This document shows, in pieces, positions 1 to 7,923 of a DNA stretch of 41,125 bases; the stretch's first letter is position 1; each line of letters opens with the position of its first letter. Position numbers and translations under genes: made by a program. The stretch lies in the NCBI GenBank assembly GCA_002505775.1, contig DAVY01000007.1:81857-122981 (forward strand). The letters are read 5' to 3'. A model generated the notes under the pieces. The model was not told the origin of the DNA and did not search any database. It was given only the letters and a program-made list of their open reading frames with translations. Source of the DNA: Euryarchaeota archaeon UBA130. Lineage in GTDB: Archaea; Thermoplasmatota; Poseidoniia; Poseidoniales; Thalassarchaeaceae.

Positions 1-39
1 ATCAATGCTGGGTATCGAGGAATAAAATCGATATTTTTC

Positions 40-672
40 CTAGATTATTTCTACGACTTCATCTAACTCTTTGTCCTCTGGATCGCTAGGTCCTGAGTTG
101 CTTCCGTAGATTGTCTTCCCCATTCCCTCGAAAGGATCTAGCCCTCTATCTATTCTTTCTATTATTCTCCATCTTGGAGCATAGGAAAGATGTACCCAAA
201 GTGGGCCCGGAAGGATATAGAAAAACCATCCAAGCTCTAGAAAAAACTGCCCTCCAAATCCATAAATGATAGAAATAGAAACTATCGAAAGCCCCATGAA
301 AGGAAATGCGAAAAGGATTTTTTTCCAGTTCTGCAGTCTCGCAGGGGGCCTCTTTATGAGGATAGAAGTAATGATTGAGAAAGCTCCCAATACTGAGGTT
401 ATTGATATTATGACAAGTGATTGAAGCCCCCAATCTCTCGCAAGCTCGAGAAAACCATTCTGAGTATTATCATGGTATAATGGCAGTAATAGGGCCACTG
501 AAATCATCAATCCATAACATCCACCAACAAAAACAGGATGGCTGAGAGTCAATGATTCTCTCAGAAAGAAATTACTTACAGTTCCACCTCTGAGCATGTG
601 CTCATGCTCGTGGTCCATGGACCTGACCACTTCTTGCCATCCATCCATGGCTCGTCGGCCGTATCGATTCAA
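40..672 (-). CDS. Small multi-pass membrane protein of unknown function
   Basis: I do not recognise this family. The protein (up to 210 aa) has a polar N-terminus rich in His and Glu (around residues 19-26), then four hydrophobic stretches at about 47-66, 84-105, 119-139 and 143-162. It ends in a hydrophilic acidic tail (last ~30 residues), probably cytoplasmic. No catalytic motif is visible. The longest reading starts with TTG at 672; in-frame ATG codons at 648 and 618 are alternatives, and no strong Shine-Dalgarno motif decides between them. It is divergent from citrate synthase across an 84-bp gap and is not obviously in an operon. The coding call rests on length, the clear membrane topology and the absence of any better frame. 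Confidence 0.6.
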   Translation of the reverse strand: MNRYGRRAMDGWQEVVRSMDHEHEHMLRGGTVSNFFLRESLTLSHPVFVGGCYGLMISVALLLPLYHDNTQNGFLELARDWGLQSLVIISITSVLGAFSIITSILIKRPPARLQNWKKILFAFPFMGLSIVSISIIYGFGGQFFLELGWFFYILPGPLWVHLSYAPRWRIIERIDRGLDPFEGMGKTIYGSNSGPSDPEDKELDEVVEII

Positions 673-756
673 TTATCATCATTGGGGTCTTTTCTTCTAA
701 TTTCCATAATTTAGCCAGAAAATAAGTATTACTCGTTTACCATATTTACATGCTAA

Positions 757-1980
757 ATGACGGAGACATTATCATGTCTTCACTTGTCCCCCGGTTTCGG
801 TGTGTATATGGAAGAGGATGAGGTATTATTCAGTGTAAGGGAATCAAACCTTGATAGTGGTCTCAGGGGGATGCCAGTAGGAACTTGCGAAACATCCTAT
901 GTTGACCCACTCAAAGGCGTTCATTACGTTGGATATCCGGTGGAGGATTTGGTTAATCTTGAGGAAGAAGACGTGGTTTTTCTGTTACTGAATAAAGAGC
1001 TCCCGACCCCGAAGCAGTCTGAGAAATTTAGGGCGGAACTCGCCCTTAGAGGGGAAACACTACCAACAGGGGCGTTGAGAGTCTTGGAATCACTCACGCC
1101 AGGAAGTGGACATCCGATGGACTGGCTCGCCATTGGGATTATGGCTCTGGGGACAGCTGAGCAAACAGGAGATCCAAAGTCAGATTCTATGAATTTAATT
1201 GCAAGAATGCCAGAACTAATGGCCCGTGTTTTCTTGCTTAGAGGTGGCAAGAAGGAACAGCTAAGGCCCAGAAAACCAGAGCTTGGACTGGTCGAGAACT
1301 TTGTCCATATGCTCGGGATTGATGGTGAAGAAGCTGAAAGGATGTGTAGAGTACTGAGATTCTTTTTCATATTACACATGGATCACGGAGGAGGCAATCT
1401 TTCCACGTTTACTGGGAAAGCTGTTGCTTCAGGAAGGGCGTCTGTGTATGCCTCTATGGCCAGTGCTATGAATGCTCTATCCGGGCCATTACATGGTAGG
1501 GCAAATCAGGCTGTTTTGGAATTTATACAACGTATAGGGACATCCGATAGAGATGAAATAGAGTCATTCGTAAATGCAGAGATAGATTCTAGAAGGCCAA
1601 TATATGGATTCGGACATGGCGTCCTAAGGGCAGAAGATCCACGAGCCAGGCTCCTCATAGGTCTCGGAGATGAGATTTGTCCGGATGATGAATTATACAA
1701 GATTGTCAAAGTCTTACGTGAAATCACTCCTGATATACTAAAGGAAAGACTTCCGAAGATAAGAAACCCATATCCAAATGTTGATCTAGGAAGTGGAATG
1801 TTACTTCATTCTGTAGGTTTCAGGAAGCCAGATTATTACACCACATTCTTCGGATGGGCAAGAGTGGCTGGAATATGCGCACAGATATTGGATGAGAGAA
1901 ACTCAAGAGAAGGAAGGGGGACCCCAATTTACAGGCCTAAGTATATTCCAAAGAACCAGCCATTCAGGAGATTAGACTAG
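757..1980 (+). CDS. gltA: Citrate synthase, mitochondrial/eukaryotic-like type
   Basis: Condenses oxaloacetate and acetyl-CoA to citrate, the entry step of the TCA cycle. The 407-aa protein has the catalytic triad in its usual contexts: His246 in GPLHGRAN, His287 in GFGHGVLRAEDPR and Asp343 in NPYPNVDLGSG. The substrate-binding segment around His210 (ILHMDHGGGNLSTF) is also present. From memory, the C-terminal half is closer to mitochondrial citrate synthase (GYGHAVLRKTDPR, NPWPNVDAHSG) than to the usual bacterial/archaeal GHRVY form. That phylogenetic placement is inferred from motifs only. The start is the ATG at 757, with no Shine-Dalgarno motif, so the mRNA may be leaderless. It converges on the HMG-CoA reductase gene and shares a 4-bp CTAG that holds both stop codons. 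Confidence 0.95.
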   Translation: MTETLSCLHLSPGFGVYMEEDEVLFSVRESNLDSGLRGMPVGTCETSYVDPLKGVHYVGYPVEDLVNLEEEDVVFLLLNKELPTPKQSEKFRAELALRGETLPTGALRVLESLTPGSGHPMDWLAIGIMALGTAEQTGDPKSDSMNLIARMPELMARVFLLRGGKKEQLRPRKPELGLVENFVHMLGIDGEEAERMCRVLRFFFILHMDHGGGNLSTFTGKAVASGRASVYASMASAMNALSGPLHGRANQAVLEFIQRIGTSDRDEIESFVNAEIDSRRPIYGFGHGVLRAEDPRARLLIGLGDEICPDDELYKIVKVLREITPDILKERLPKIRNPYPNVDLGSGMLLHSVGFRKPDYYTTFFGWARVAGICAQILDERNSREGRGTPIYRPKYIPKNQPFRRLD

Positions 1981-3275
1981 TCGCCTCTTATAGAAGCCAG
2001 AGCGTCTTCAACAGCTGCCATGGTTATCCTGTCCCCACTTTCCCTCACAATCTTTGCGACTGCCTCTACCTCACTACCTTCAGCTCCTGCGGCCGCAACC
2101 ATATTCATGAGATGCAATTTCATGTGTCCAGCTTGGATACCTACAGTTGCCAAGGCCCGTAGAGCTCCAAGATTTTGAGCTAAACCAGCCGCCGCCATGA
2201 CTTTTGCAAGATCGTTAGCAGTCCTTAGTCCCAACAGGGCCACGTTAGCTTGGGCACCTGGGTGTATCCTAACTGCGCCCCCGACTAGTCCTACTGCCAT
2301 TGGTATTTCTATTGAGCCGACCAAGTTCCCCTCACTGTCCTTTTCCCAATGAGTCATTGATCCGTATTCTCTTCCATAAGATGCGTATGAGTGAGCACCG
2401 GACTCTATTGCTCGCCAATCTTGTCCACATGCTATCGCTATTGGGGATATTGCATTCATTATTCCCTTATTGTGTGTTGTTGCCCTGAATGGATCTGCCG
2501 CCGCGAAGTGATATGCTTGAACAACTCCGTCGATGACATTCAATCCGCCTTCCCTATCTAAACCGTTATCGGACATTTCTTCTGGAGTGAATACTGCACT
2601 AACCTTTGCCAGTCGATGAACAGCTAAGTTACTAATTATTCTCAGAATCACAGTCCCGGTGCTCAACTCTTCTATCCTCGGGGCTATTGTTTCTGCCATT
2701 GTATTGACCGCATTTGCCCCCATCGCATCTCTGCAATCAACCAAAATATGGACGATGACCATGGGCCCAGAACCCGTCTCAATAATCCGGGCCTCCACGC
2801 CTTTGCATCCACCTCCAAATTTAACGAGTATGGGATCTACGTCATTGCATGCCTCAATCAGTTCACTCTCGGCTGAAAGTATCGCCATCTTTGCGGCTTC
2901 CGGATCGTCACAACCCACAACTTGAATCTGTCCTATCATAACCGGCTCATCATTGTCAGAAACGAAACCTCCCTTGGAATGACATCTTTTCGCCATGTTG
3001 GAAGCTGCGGCCACAACACTCGCCTCTTCGACTACAAATGGAATTAAGTAATGCTCACCATCAATAATGAAATTTGTTGCAACTCCAATAGGAAGCGAAT
3101 AAGTTCCGATAACGTTCTCAATCATCCTGTCAGCAACTTCCTCCGAGAGCTCACCAACCGAGGCCCATGCGCCCACCATCTGATCATCCAGTCCTGCTAT
3201 ATCTGCTAGCAAGCTCCTCCTCTCTGGGACAGATAGTTTGTAAAATCCTTTCAATCGACTGCTATCAACTGGCAT
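1977..3275 (-). CDS. mvaA: Class II hydroxymethylglutaryl-CoA reductase
   Basis: Reduces HMG-CoA to mevalonate, the committed step towards archaeal isoprenoid lipids. The sequence follows the class II (Pseudomonas mevalonii-like, bacterial) enzyme along its whole length. Numbered from an upstream in-frame ATG at 3314, catalytic residues fall at Glu97 (VVEE), Lys283 (THNKG), Asp299 (GQDWRA) and His401 (KLHLMN). The DAMGANAVNTMAE block and the VGLVGGA turn are also present. I chose the ATG at 3275 because MPVDSSRLKGFYKLS aligns with the N-terminus of the class II family; the extra 13 residues from 3314 have no family counterpart. Class II reductases in Thermoplasmatota are thought to be bacterial acquisitions. 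Its 5' end faces the repeat-bearing gap at 3276-3587. Confidence 0.95.
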   Translation of the reverse strand: MPVDSSRLKGFYKLSVPERRSLLADIAGLDDQMVGAWASVGELSEEVADRMIENVIGTYSLPIGVATNFIIDGEHYLIPFVVEEASVVAAASNMAKRCHSKGGFVSDNDEPVMIGQIQVVGCDDPEAAKMAILSAESELIEACNDVDPILVKFGGGCKGVEARIIETGSGPMVIVHILVDCRDAMGANAVNTMAETIAPRIEELSTGTVILRIISNLAVHRLAKVSAVFTPEEMSDNGLDREGGLNVIDGVVQAYHFAAADPFRATTHNKGIMNAISPIAIACGQDWRAIESGAHSYASYGREYGSMTHWEKDSEGNLVGSIEIPMAVGLVGGAVRIHPGAQANVALLGLRTANDLAKVMAAAGLAQNLGALRALATVGIQAGHMKLHLMNMVAAAGAEGSEVEAVAKIVRESGDRITMAAVEDALASIRGD

Positions 3276-3390
3276 GTTATCATGTCTCTTCGGCAGAAAC
3301 ACCCTTCTGTACATTTCGCTTCATTTTTTCATTTAACATCATTTAACCGACTTCTGATATATCTCCGAAATGAACCATCATCCCCAATTT

Positions 3391-3562
3391 AAAGCGTTAA
3401 TATTACCGTTAACGCTTTGTTAACACTTCATTAAAGCGTTAGAAAAGCGTTAATTATCATAACCAAAAACCGTACTACTGGTCTTATATTAAAATAAAAA
3501 AATTTTCTGAAAAGCGTAAATATGTGTTAATTTGTATGATATTTTACGTAAATAAACGTTAA
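3391..3562. repeat. A+T-rich intergenic region with AAAGCGTTAA boxes; candidate origin or operator
   Basis: The gap between HMG-CoA reductase and the AAA+/winged-helix gene is strongly A+T-rich and holds repeated decamers. AAAGCGTTAA lies at 3391-3400 and 3444-3453, its inverse TTAACGCTTT at 3409-3418, and the variant AAAGCGTTAG at 3433-3442. Degenerate copies are AAAGCGTAAA at 3511-3520 and AAACGTTAA at 3554-3562. The first and inverse copies form a 10-bp inverted repeat with an 8-bp spacer. A separate palindrome TTTACGTAAA sits at 3543-3552. Such iterated boxes could bind a replication initiator or a local regulator controlling both divergent genes. The 3276-3390 part shows no clear repeat. 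Function is inference. Confidence 0.7.
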
Positions 3563-3587
3563 TATTATTTACTCTTTCATTCGCATC

Positions 3588-5435
3588 ATGTTTGTGAAGG
3601 GTAGTATGCCAGAGGAACTTGGACTGCCATTGCTTAGAGGCAATCCATTCGATCTCAGGCCAATAGAAAGTGGAAGGGCGGAATACTTGGTTGGAAGGGA
3701 CCGACTTATTTCATCCTGGAGGGAGCACATAGTTTCACAATCCCCTAGAATGATGTTGCTAATCGGAGAGAGGGGCTCTGGGAGATCATCAATTGTCAGG
3801 ACTCTGGCATCCCAAACCAAAAGGAGTTTTGTTGGGCAATATTGGCCAATGAAAGATCCTGTTAATTCTATAATACATGAGCTCTCAATTCACTTCTGTG
3901 GTTTCGAATCTTCAGGATCCAACCAGCAGATGATAGATGATCTGGTAACTAATTTGGAGGAGTCTTCAGGTAACCTTCCAGTAGTTTCCCTCGACTACCC
4001 TTCCAATGTAGACTTAGCCCCAGTCCTTAGCTCATTGTCGCCAATCCTTCAAAGACTGAGAGCTTTGGTAATTGTAGTACTTACTCCTTCTCAGTTTTCT
4101 ACATTGGACGAGGAAACGACTGAGTTATTTGATGTTCCAGAACACATTCCAAACCTGACAAAAAGTCAGATACAGGATCTTTCAAACAGACTCGTATCTA
4201 GGAAGGCTAGGGAGAAATGGATTATTGATGAATCCCTTCTTTCAAGAATTCACGAATCAACATCCGGTAATCCCAGAGATGTAATAAGGCTACTTAGAGA
4301 CCTGACTGATGAGAGAAGAGACGTAGGCGCCAAGGGGACTTTAGAGAGGCTAATGCGCTGGCAAAAATCTACTATTGGAATAAGAGATGCTTCAGAAGCC
4401 GTAGAGGCCACGGAAAAAATTGAGGCTGAGGATGAAGAAATAACTCATCATGATAGTATTAGCAAAGAGAGGGAATATATCACATTTCCACAACATGTAC
4501 AGGAGAGCCCCAGTCCCGTAGATGGTATTGAGGAAAAATCGGATGCAGAATATTATTCTAATGAAACGGACAACCTAGATGTCACTAATGATCAAGATGA
4601 TTTATTCAATGAACCTAGTGATTTGTGGATCCAGGATGCAGAAGAATCCGAAAAAAATGAAGAAGGCAGGAAAGAGATGGTTAGAGAAACTGCATTGGAA
4701 CAAGGCACCCTAGATGATTTTGTTTACATGGAGCCAGGTAGTGAACCTCCAATGTTTAATTCCGGTAACGGTTTCAAAGGACTGGCCAGTAGGTCTAGAG
4801 TGGCCCAGAATTCACAGCCTAATTCAGAGGAAGGAGCTCCATTCATTGAATCAATATCAGAGGTCCCGTCTCTATGGCCCGGTAAGGAAACAGAATATCT
4901 AGAGGACGTTGAAGCTGAAGATGGTATTTTTTTGGATGACAGTTATGATGACGATAATGCAATAGAAGATCCAAAATCTACTCCTTCAAGTGTGATGTCC
5001 ACAGATTCCGCTCATTGGTCAGTGGAGCCTTCGATGAAATATTCATTACCAAGATTAGAGGATAAGGGACCAGAAACCCCACTTTTCGGTATCAATGATT
5101 CGCCGACCCATGAAATTTCTGATCCCCCCGTGCCTAAAATCGATAGGAGTATGGATGCATACGTAGGGATTAATTCTTGGGAACCCGATCAACCTTTAGA
5201 TGAAATTCGAAAAACTCTTCTCAACGAAGCCGAACTCTTAGTAATCTCAGTCGCCGCAAGGAGGGAGATATCCCCCTCCGATGCTGAACTACAAGCCAGA
5301 TTAGAGGTTGGAAGGCCCAGACTTTCTCAGATATACAACGGCCTGCACAAATCAGGATTCCTGTCAGTAAGAAAGCAAGGAAGAAAAAGACTATTCAAAA
5401 TCACGGAAGCGGCTAAAAAACTGGTGGAGGCATAA
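3588..5435 (+). CDS. Degenerate AAA+ ATPase with acidic linker and C-terminal winged helix
   Basis: This 615-aa protein has an N-terminal AAA+-like domain (about 18-245), a long acidic low-complexity region (about 260-525) and a C-terminal winged helix-turn-helix (about 535-615). The P-loop at 60-68 reads GERGSGRSS, with Arg66 where the nucleotide-binding Lys is expected. The Walker B-like strand (VVSLDY, about 132-137) lacks the catalytic Glu after Asp136. A lid-type motif SGNPRDVIRLL lies at 226-236. The layout recalls Orc1/Cdc6-like or archaeal AAA/wHTH proteins, but hydrolysis may be impaired. Start is the ATG at 3588; an ATG at 3606 is possible. It lies directly downstream of the AAAGCGTTAA boxes and 2 bp before the DUF357 gene. 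A DNA-binding initiator or regulatory role is inferred; the specific function is unknown. Confidence 0.85.
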   Translation: MFVKGSMPEELGLPLLRGNPFDLRPIESGRAEYLVGRDRLISSWREHIVSQSPRMMLLIGERGSGRSSIVRTLASQTKRSFVGQYWPMKDPVNSIIHELSIHFCGFESSGSNQQMIDDLVTNLEESSGNLPVVSLDYPSNVDLAPVLSSLSPILQRLRALVIVVLTPSQFSTLDEETTELFDVPEHIPNLTKSQIQDLSNRLVSRKAREKWIIDESLLSRIHESTSGNPRDVIRLLRDLTDERRDVGAKGTLERLMRWQKSTIGIRDASEAVEATEKIEAEDEEITHHDSISKEREYITFPQHVQESPSPVDGIEEKSDAEYYSNETDNLDVTNDQDDLFNEPSDLWIQDAEESEKNEEGRKEMVRETALEQGTLDDFVYMEPGSEPPMFNSGNGFKGLASRSRVAQNSQPNSEEGAPFIESISEVPSLWPGKETEYLEDVEAEDGIFLDDSYDDDNAIEDPKSTPSSVMSTDSAHWSVEPSMKYSLPRLEDKGPETPLFGINDSPTHEISDPPVPKIDRSMDAYVGINSWEPDQPLDEIRKTLLNEAELLVISVAARREISPSDAELQARLEVGRPRLSQIYNGLHKSGFLSVRKQGRKRLFKITEAAKKLVEA

Positions 5436-5437
5436 AT

Positions 5438-5731
5438 TTGAGTGACAATGTGGTCGTTACCATTGACCTGGTAAAGAAATATATTGCACTGACAGAGGCA
5501 GCTAGGGAAAAGGCAACTCCTGCCAAATTAAGTGAAGAGAACTCACAAAAGCTATCATCAATGATTAGAATGTGTGATGATTATCTCTCTGACACCAAGT
5601 ATTTCATGCAAAAGGGAGACTTAGTCAGAGCTTTTGGTGCGATAAACTATGCCCATGCTTGGATAGATGCTGCTGTGAGAATAGGTTTCATGGACGGAAA
5701 GGGAGATGATGACTTATTCACACTACCTTAG
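5438..5731 (+). CDS. DUF357 family protein
   Basis: A 97-aa all-alpha archaeal protein. The segment from about residue 44 to 85 (MCDDYLSDTKYFMQKGD, then AINYAHAWIDAAVRIG) matches the conserved core of DUF357: a helical pair with the INYAHAWID signature. The biochemical role of the family is unknown to me. Translation starts at a TTG (5438); a GGAGG at 5426-5430 is placed 7 nt upstream and fixes this start. The gap to the preceding AAA+/winged-helix gene is only 2 bp, so the two are almost certainly co-transcribed and translationally coupled, which may point to a joint function. Its TAG stop overlaps the TAA of the convergent PIN gene in the 4 bp TTAG. Confidence 0.92.
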   Translation: MSDNVVVTIDLVKKYIALTEAAREKATPAKLSEENSQKLSSMIRMCDDYLSDTKYFMQKGDLVRAFGAINYAHAWIDAAVRIGFMDGKGDDDLFTLP

Positions 5732-6093
5732 CCAATTAATCTTAACATCCTATCCGATACGACCTCGATATACTGGCATCCAGATTTTGATAGATTCTCT
5801 TTAAGCCTTGTATCAACTGTCAAAACTGGCCATTTATTTTCTCTGGAAAGCTCAACCAGCATTCTATCTGTGTGATTTTTCCCCTCCGGGTCTTCAATTA
5901 ATTTGCATCTTGATTTCAGTAACTCCAAGAGAAGGCCACGCTTCTGTTCAGCCAGATCTTCCAGCTCTTCCCAGACACTATTTATGACAATAAGCTCAGG
6001 CTTTCCTATTACTTTGGACATCTCTGAATCTAGATTTAGTCCGGATTTTACCAAGGCGACCCATCCACACGTGTCGACGAGAATCCCCGTCAT
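5728..6093 (-). CDS. PIN-domain ribonuclease-like protein (Fcf1/Utp24-like)
   Basis: A single PIN domain of 121 aa. The acidic residues expected at a PIN active site are visible: Asp7 in ILVDTCGW, Glu42/Glu43 in VWEELEDLA, Asp76 in NHTDRMLVEL and Asp94 in VLTVDTRL. These would bind divalent metal for RNA cleavage. Small archaeal PIN proteins of this kind, commonly encoded next to aIF2-gamma, resemble the rRNA-processing nuclease Fcf1/Utp24. A VapC-type toxin is the alternative, but no antitoxin gene is adjacent and the setting is translational. It follows the aIF2-gamma stop codon by 4 bp, so it belongs to the eS6-aIF2-gamma operon. I saw no lost catalytic residue. Confidence 0.88.
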   Translation of the reverse strand: MTGILVDTCGWVALVKSGLNLDSEMSKVIGKPELIVINSVWEELEDLAEQKRGLLLELLKSRCKLIEDPEGKNHTDRMLVELSRENKWPVLTVDTRLKENLSKSGCQYIEVVSDRMLRLIG

Positions 6094-6097
6094 ACAA

Positions 6098-7336
6098 TCA
6101 CCCTTTGATGGTACCGTGTCCGATCAGTCTCCAACGAGCGCCGACCCTTCTCGATAATGTAATCCTGCTTCCCTTTTTAGCACAAATTGGCAACCTCAAT
6201 GCCAATTTCGCCTCTCCCTTCTTGGTGGAAGAAACAGTCCCCACGCTTGTCGCGGTGGCAGAATTTACCATCAACATCTCATTACTCTGTAAGGGCTTGA
6301 CTAACCCCTCGTCACCATCCCCTCCTGATACCATCTTGTCAAGAAGCTCAAGCTTCAAATCGAGAGACTCCCATACTGGGGGAAGCTCACCATCCCTGGC
6401 CATCACCTGTCCAGAGAGGTCGTCCGCCTTTGTCGACATCGGGTCTAGAGGAGTGGCTATCCCACAAAGTCCTCCTGCATGAGCAGTTTCTAGATCCAGT
6501 CCTCCAGCTTGAATGTTCTCTATGACCGTCTTCAAGGGTTCCCATCTTGTCTTACTGCCTTCAACAATCCTTCTTCCCGGGGCTATCAGTATGGAATCAC
6601 CCACATTGAATGAACCTTCGACTATACTGCCTCCGACAATTCCCCCTTTGAGTTTGCTGGGCCTCAATCCTGGCCTATTGACATCGAAAGACCTAGCGAC
6701 ATACATTAGTCCCTTCTCCTCAGAATCGATAACCGGACTCGGAATGGTATCCTCTATCGCCCTAATTAGCATATCTAGATTGACATCATGATGAGCTGAA
6801 ACTGGAACAATGGGGGAGCCTTCGGCAATCGTGCCATCAATGAATGACAATATCTCATTGTATGACTCAACAGCCCTTTCTCTAGTTACAAGGTCAACTT
6901 TATTCTGAACCACAACTATATTGTTTATTCCAGCTATCTGAAGTGCGGCAAGGTGCTCTCTGGTTTGTGCCTGTGGACAGCTCTCATTAGCTGCAACCAA
7001 TAGTAAGGCCCCGTCCATGATTGCCGCCCCTGAAATCATTACGGCCATAAGAGTCTCGTGCCCAGGAGCATCAACGAAGGAAATCACTCTAAGGAGGTCA
7101 CTTTCAGAATCTTCTCCCCCCTTCGGATTCTTGCCTCTGGCGTAGTACTCGCCATCCTTGTTCTTGTAGAAAGCTGTGTCCGCATATCCTAGCTTAATGC
7201 TGATTCCACGCTTCCTCTCTTCCGAGTGGGTATCAGTCCATGTTCCCGAAAGTGCCTTTGTCAGCGTGGTCTTCCCGTGATCTACGTGTCCGACCATCCC
7301 AATATTTACTTCGGGCTGACTTGGTAAATCATTCAC
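6098..7336 (-). CDS. eif2g: Translation initiation factor 2 subunit gamma (aIF2-gamma)
   Basis: GTPase subunit of aIF2 that carries initiator Met-tRNA to the small ribosomal subunit. The 412-aa protein has the G1 loop GHVDHGKT (16-23), the switch I region EERKRGISIKLGYAD (39-53), G3 DAPGH (89-93) and G4 NKVD (145-148). Two beta-barrel domains follow (about 205-410) with the expected PGLRPSKLKGGIVGG segment. Most archaeal and eukaryotic homologues have a Cys4 zinc knuckle just after the switch I region; here positions 56-80 contain no cysteine, so the knuckle is lost. It is the second gene of the leftward eS6-aIF2-gamma-PIN run, 22 bp after eS6. SelB and EF-Tu are excluded by the switch I and G3-region sequences. 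Confidence 0.97.
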   Translation of the reverse strand: MNDLPSQPEVNIGMVGHVDHGKTTLTKALSGTWTDTHSEERKRGISIKLGYADTAFYKNKDGEYYARGKNPKGGEDSESDLLRVISFVDAPGHETLMAVMISGAAIMDGALLLVAANESCPQAQTREHLAALQIAGINNIVVVQNKVDLVTRERAVESYNEILSFIDGTIAEGSPIVPVSAHHDVNLDMLIRAIEDTIPSPVIDSEEKGLMYVARSFDVNRPGLRPSKLKGGIVGGSIVEGSFNVGDSILIAPGRRIVEGSKTRWEPLKTVIENIQAGGLDLETAHAGGLCGIATPLDPMSTKADDLSGQVMARDGELPPVWESLDLKLELLDKMVSGGDGDEGLVKPLQSNEMLMVNSATATSVGTVSSTKKGEAKLALRLPICAKKGSRITLSRRVGARWRLIGHGTIKG

Positions 7337-7358
7337 CAGTTATACCATCTCCCAATGT

Positions 7359-7853
7359 TCACTCCTCTTCACCAGAGGACTGATTGTCAGGAGCTTCCTC
7401 TTCCACACCAAAAATCACACCCAGAGGCCTCTTCCCAGCCTCAACTATTTTCAGATTGATTTGCCTAGTCTCTTGACTTATGACATTTCCACGGAGATTC
7501 CTCCTTTTCCTTAGCCCGTCATACTTGTACCTGTATGTCTTGCCCTTTTTGTTGACCTTCTTATCCCCTTTGTACCCTATTCCAGCAGTAATCAGTACCG
7601 ATTTAACACCACTGCCATCTAAATCCGGCCTCATTGGCCTTCCTGTAAGATCCGAACCTCCTGTGATTTCCAATCGATATCCGGTTAGTGATTGGTCACC
7701 CTCTCCGACGAACATTCCATCTACTGAGTCCCCTATCTTCTTACCCAGGAAATGGTTGTAATTTGAACCAGTAATTTCCATGGAGAAAGCACGGCCCCCA
7801 TACTTCGGATTAGTGTCGTTAACGACTGCCTTGAATGACTGCTCGCCTGCCAT
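7359..7853 (-). CDS. rps6e: Small ribosomal subunit protein eS6
   Basis: An archaeal/eukaryotic ribosomal protein absent from bacteria. The 164-aa sequence has the eS6 landmarks: KAVVNDTNPKYGGRAFSMEI near the N-terminus, LGKKIGDSVDG (about 36-46), GYRLEITGGSDLTGRPMRPD (about 58-77) and the basic stretch YDGLRKRRNLRGN (about 111-123). A short acidic C-terminal tail follows. Length exceeds the typical ~125-aa archaeal eS6 because of the C-terminal extension. A GAGGAG at 7859-7864 is 5 nt before the ATG, which fixes the start. A TATA-like element lies at 7888-7895. The order eS6, aIF2-gamma, PIN is common in archaea and supports co-expression. Confidence 0.97.
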   Translation of the reverse strand: MAGEQSFKAVVNDTNPKYGGRAFSMEITGSNYNHFLGKKIGDSVDGMFVGEGDQSLTGYRLEITGGSDLTGRPMRPDLDGSGVKSVLITAGIGYKGDKKVNKKGKTYRYKYDGLRKRRNLRGNVISQETRQINLKIVEAGKRPLGVIFGVEEEAPDNQSSGEEE

Positions 7854-7887
7854 ATTTACTCCTCGGACGGCAACCCGACATAAGGCC

Positions 7888-7895
7888 CCTATAAG
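7888..7895 (-). promoter_or_regulatory. Putative TATA element of the eS6-aIF2-gamma-PIN operon
   Basis: On the minus strand CTTATAGG lies about 39 nt before the eS6 ATG. Archaeal TATA boxes centre near -26 relative to the transcript start, so this would give a leader of roughly a dozen nucleotides carrying the GAGGAG ribosome binding site. The uL16 promoter has the same geometry. No BRE could be defined with confidence. Confidence 0.4.
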
Positions 7896-7923
7896 AGCGG
7901 TTCGGAAGCCAACCGAATATCAA

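Noticed and set aside
924..1379. 151-codon frame antisense to citrate synthase
   Set aside because: Ser-rich shadow frame across the conserved core of citrate synthase.
5728..6093. VapC toxin of a toxin-antitoxin pair
   Set aside because: No small antitoxin gene adjoins it and the gene is within the translation operon; an Fcf1-like role fits better.
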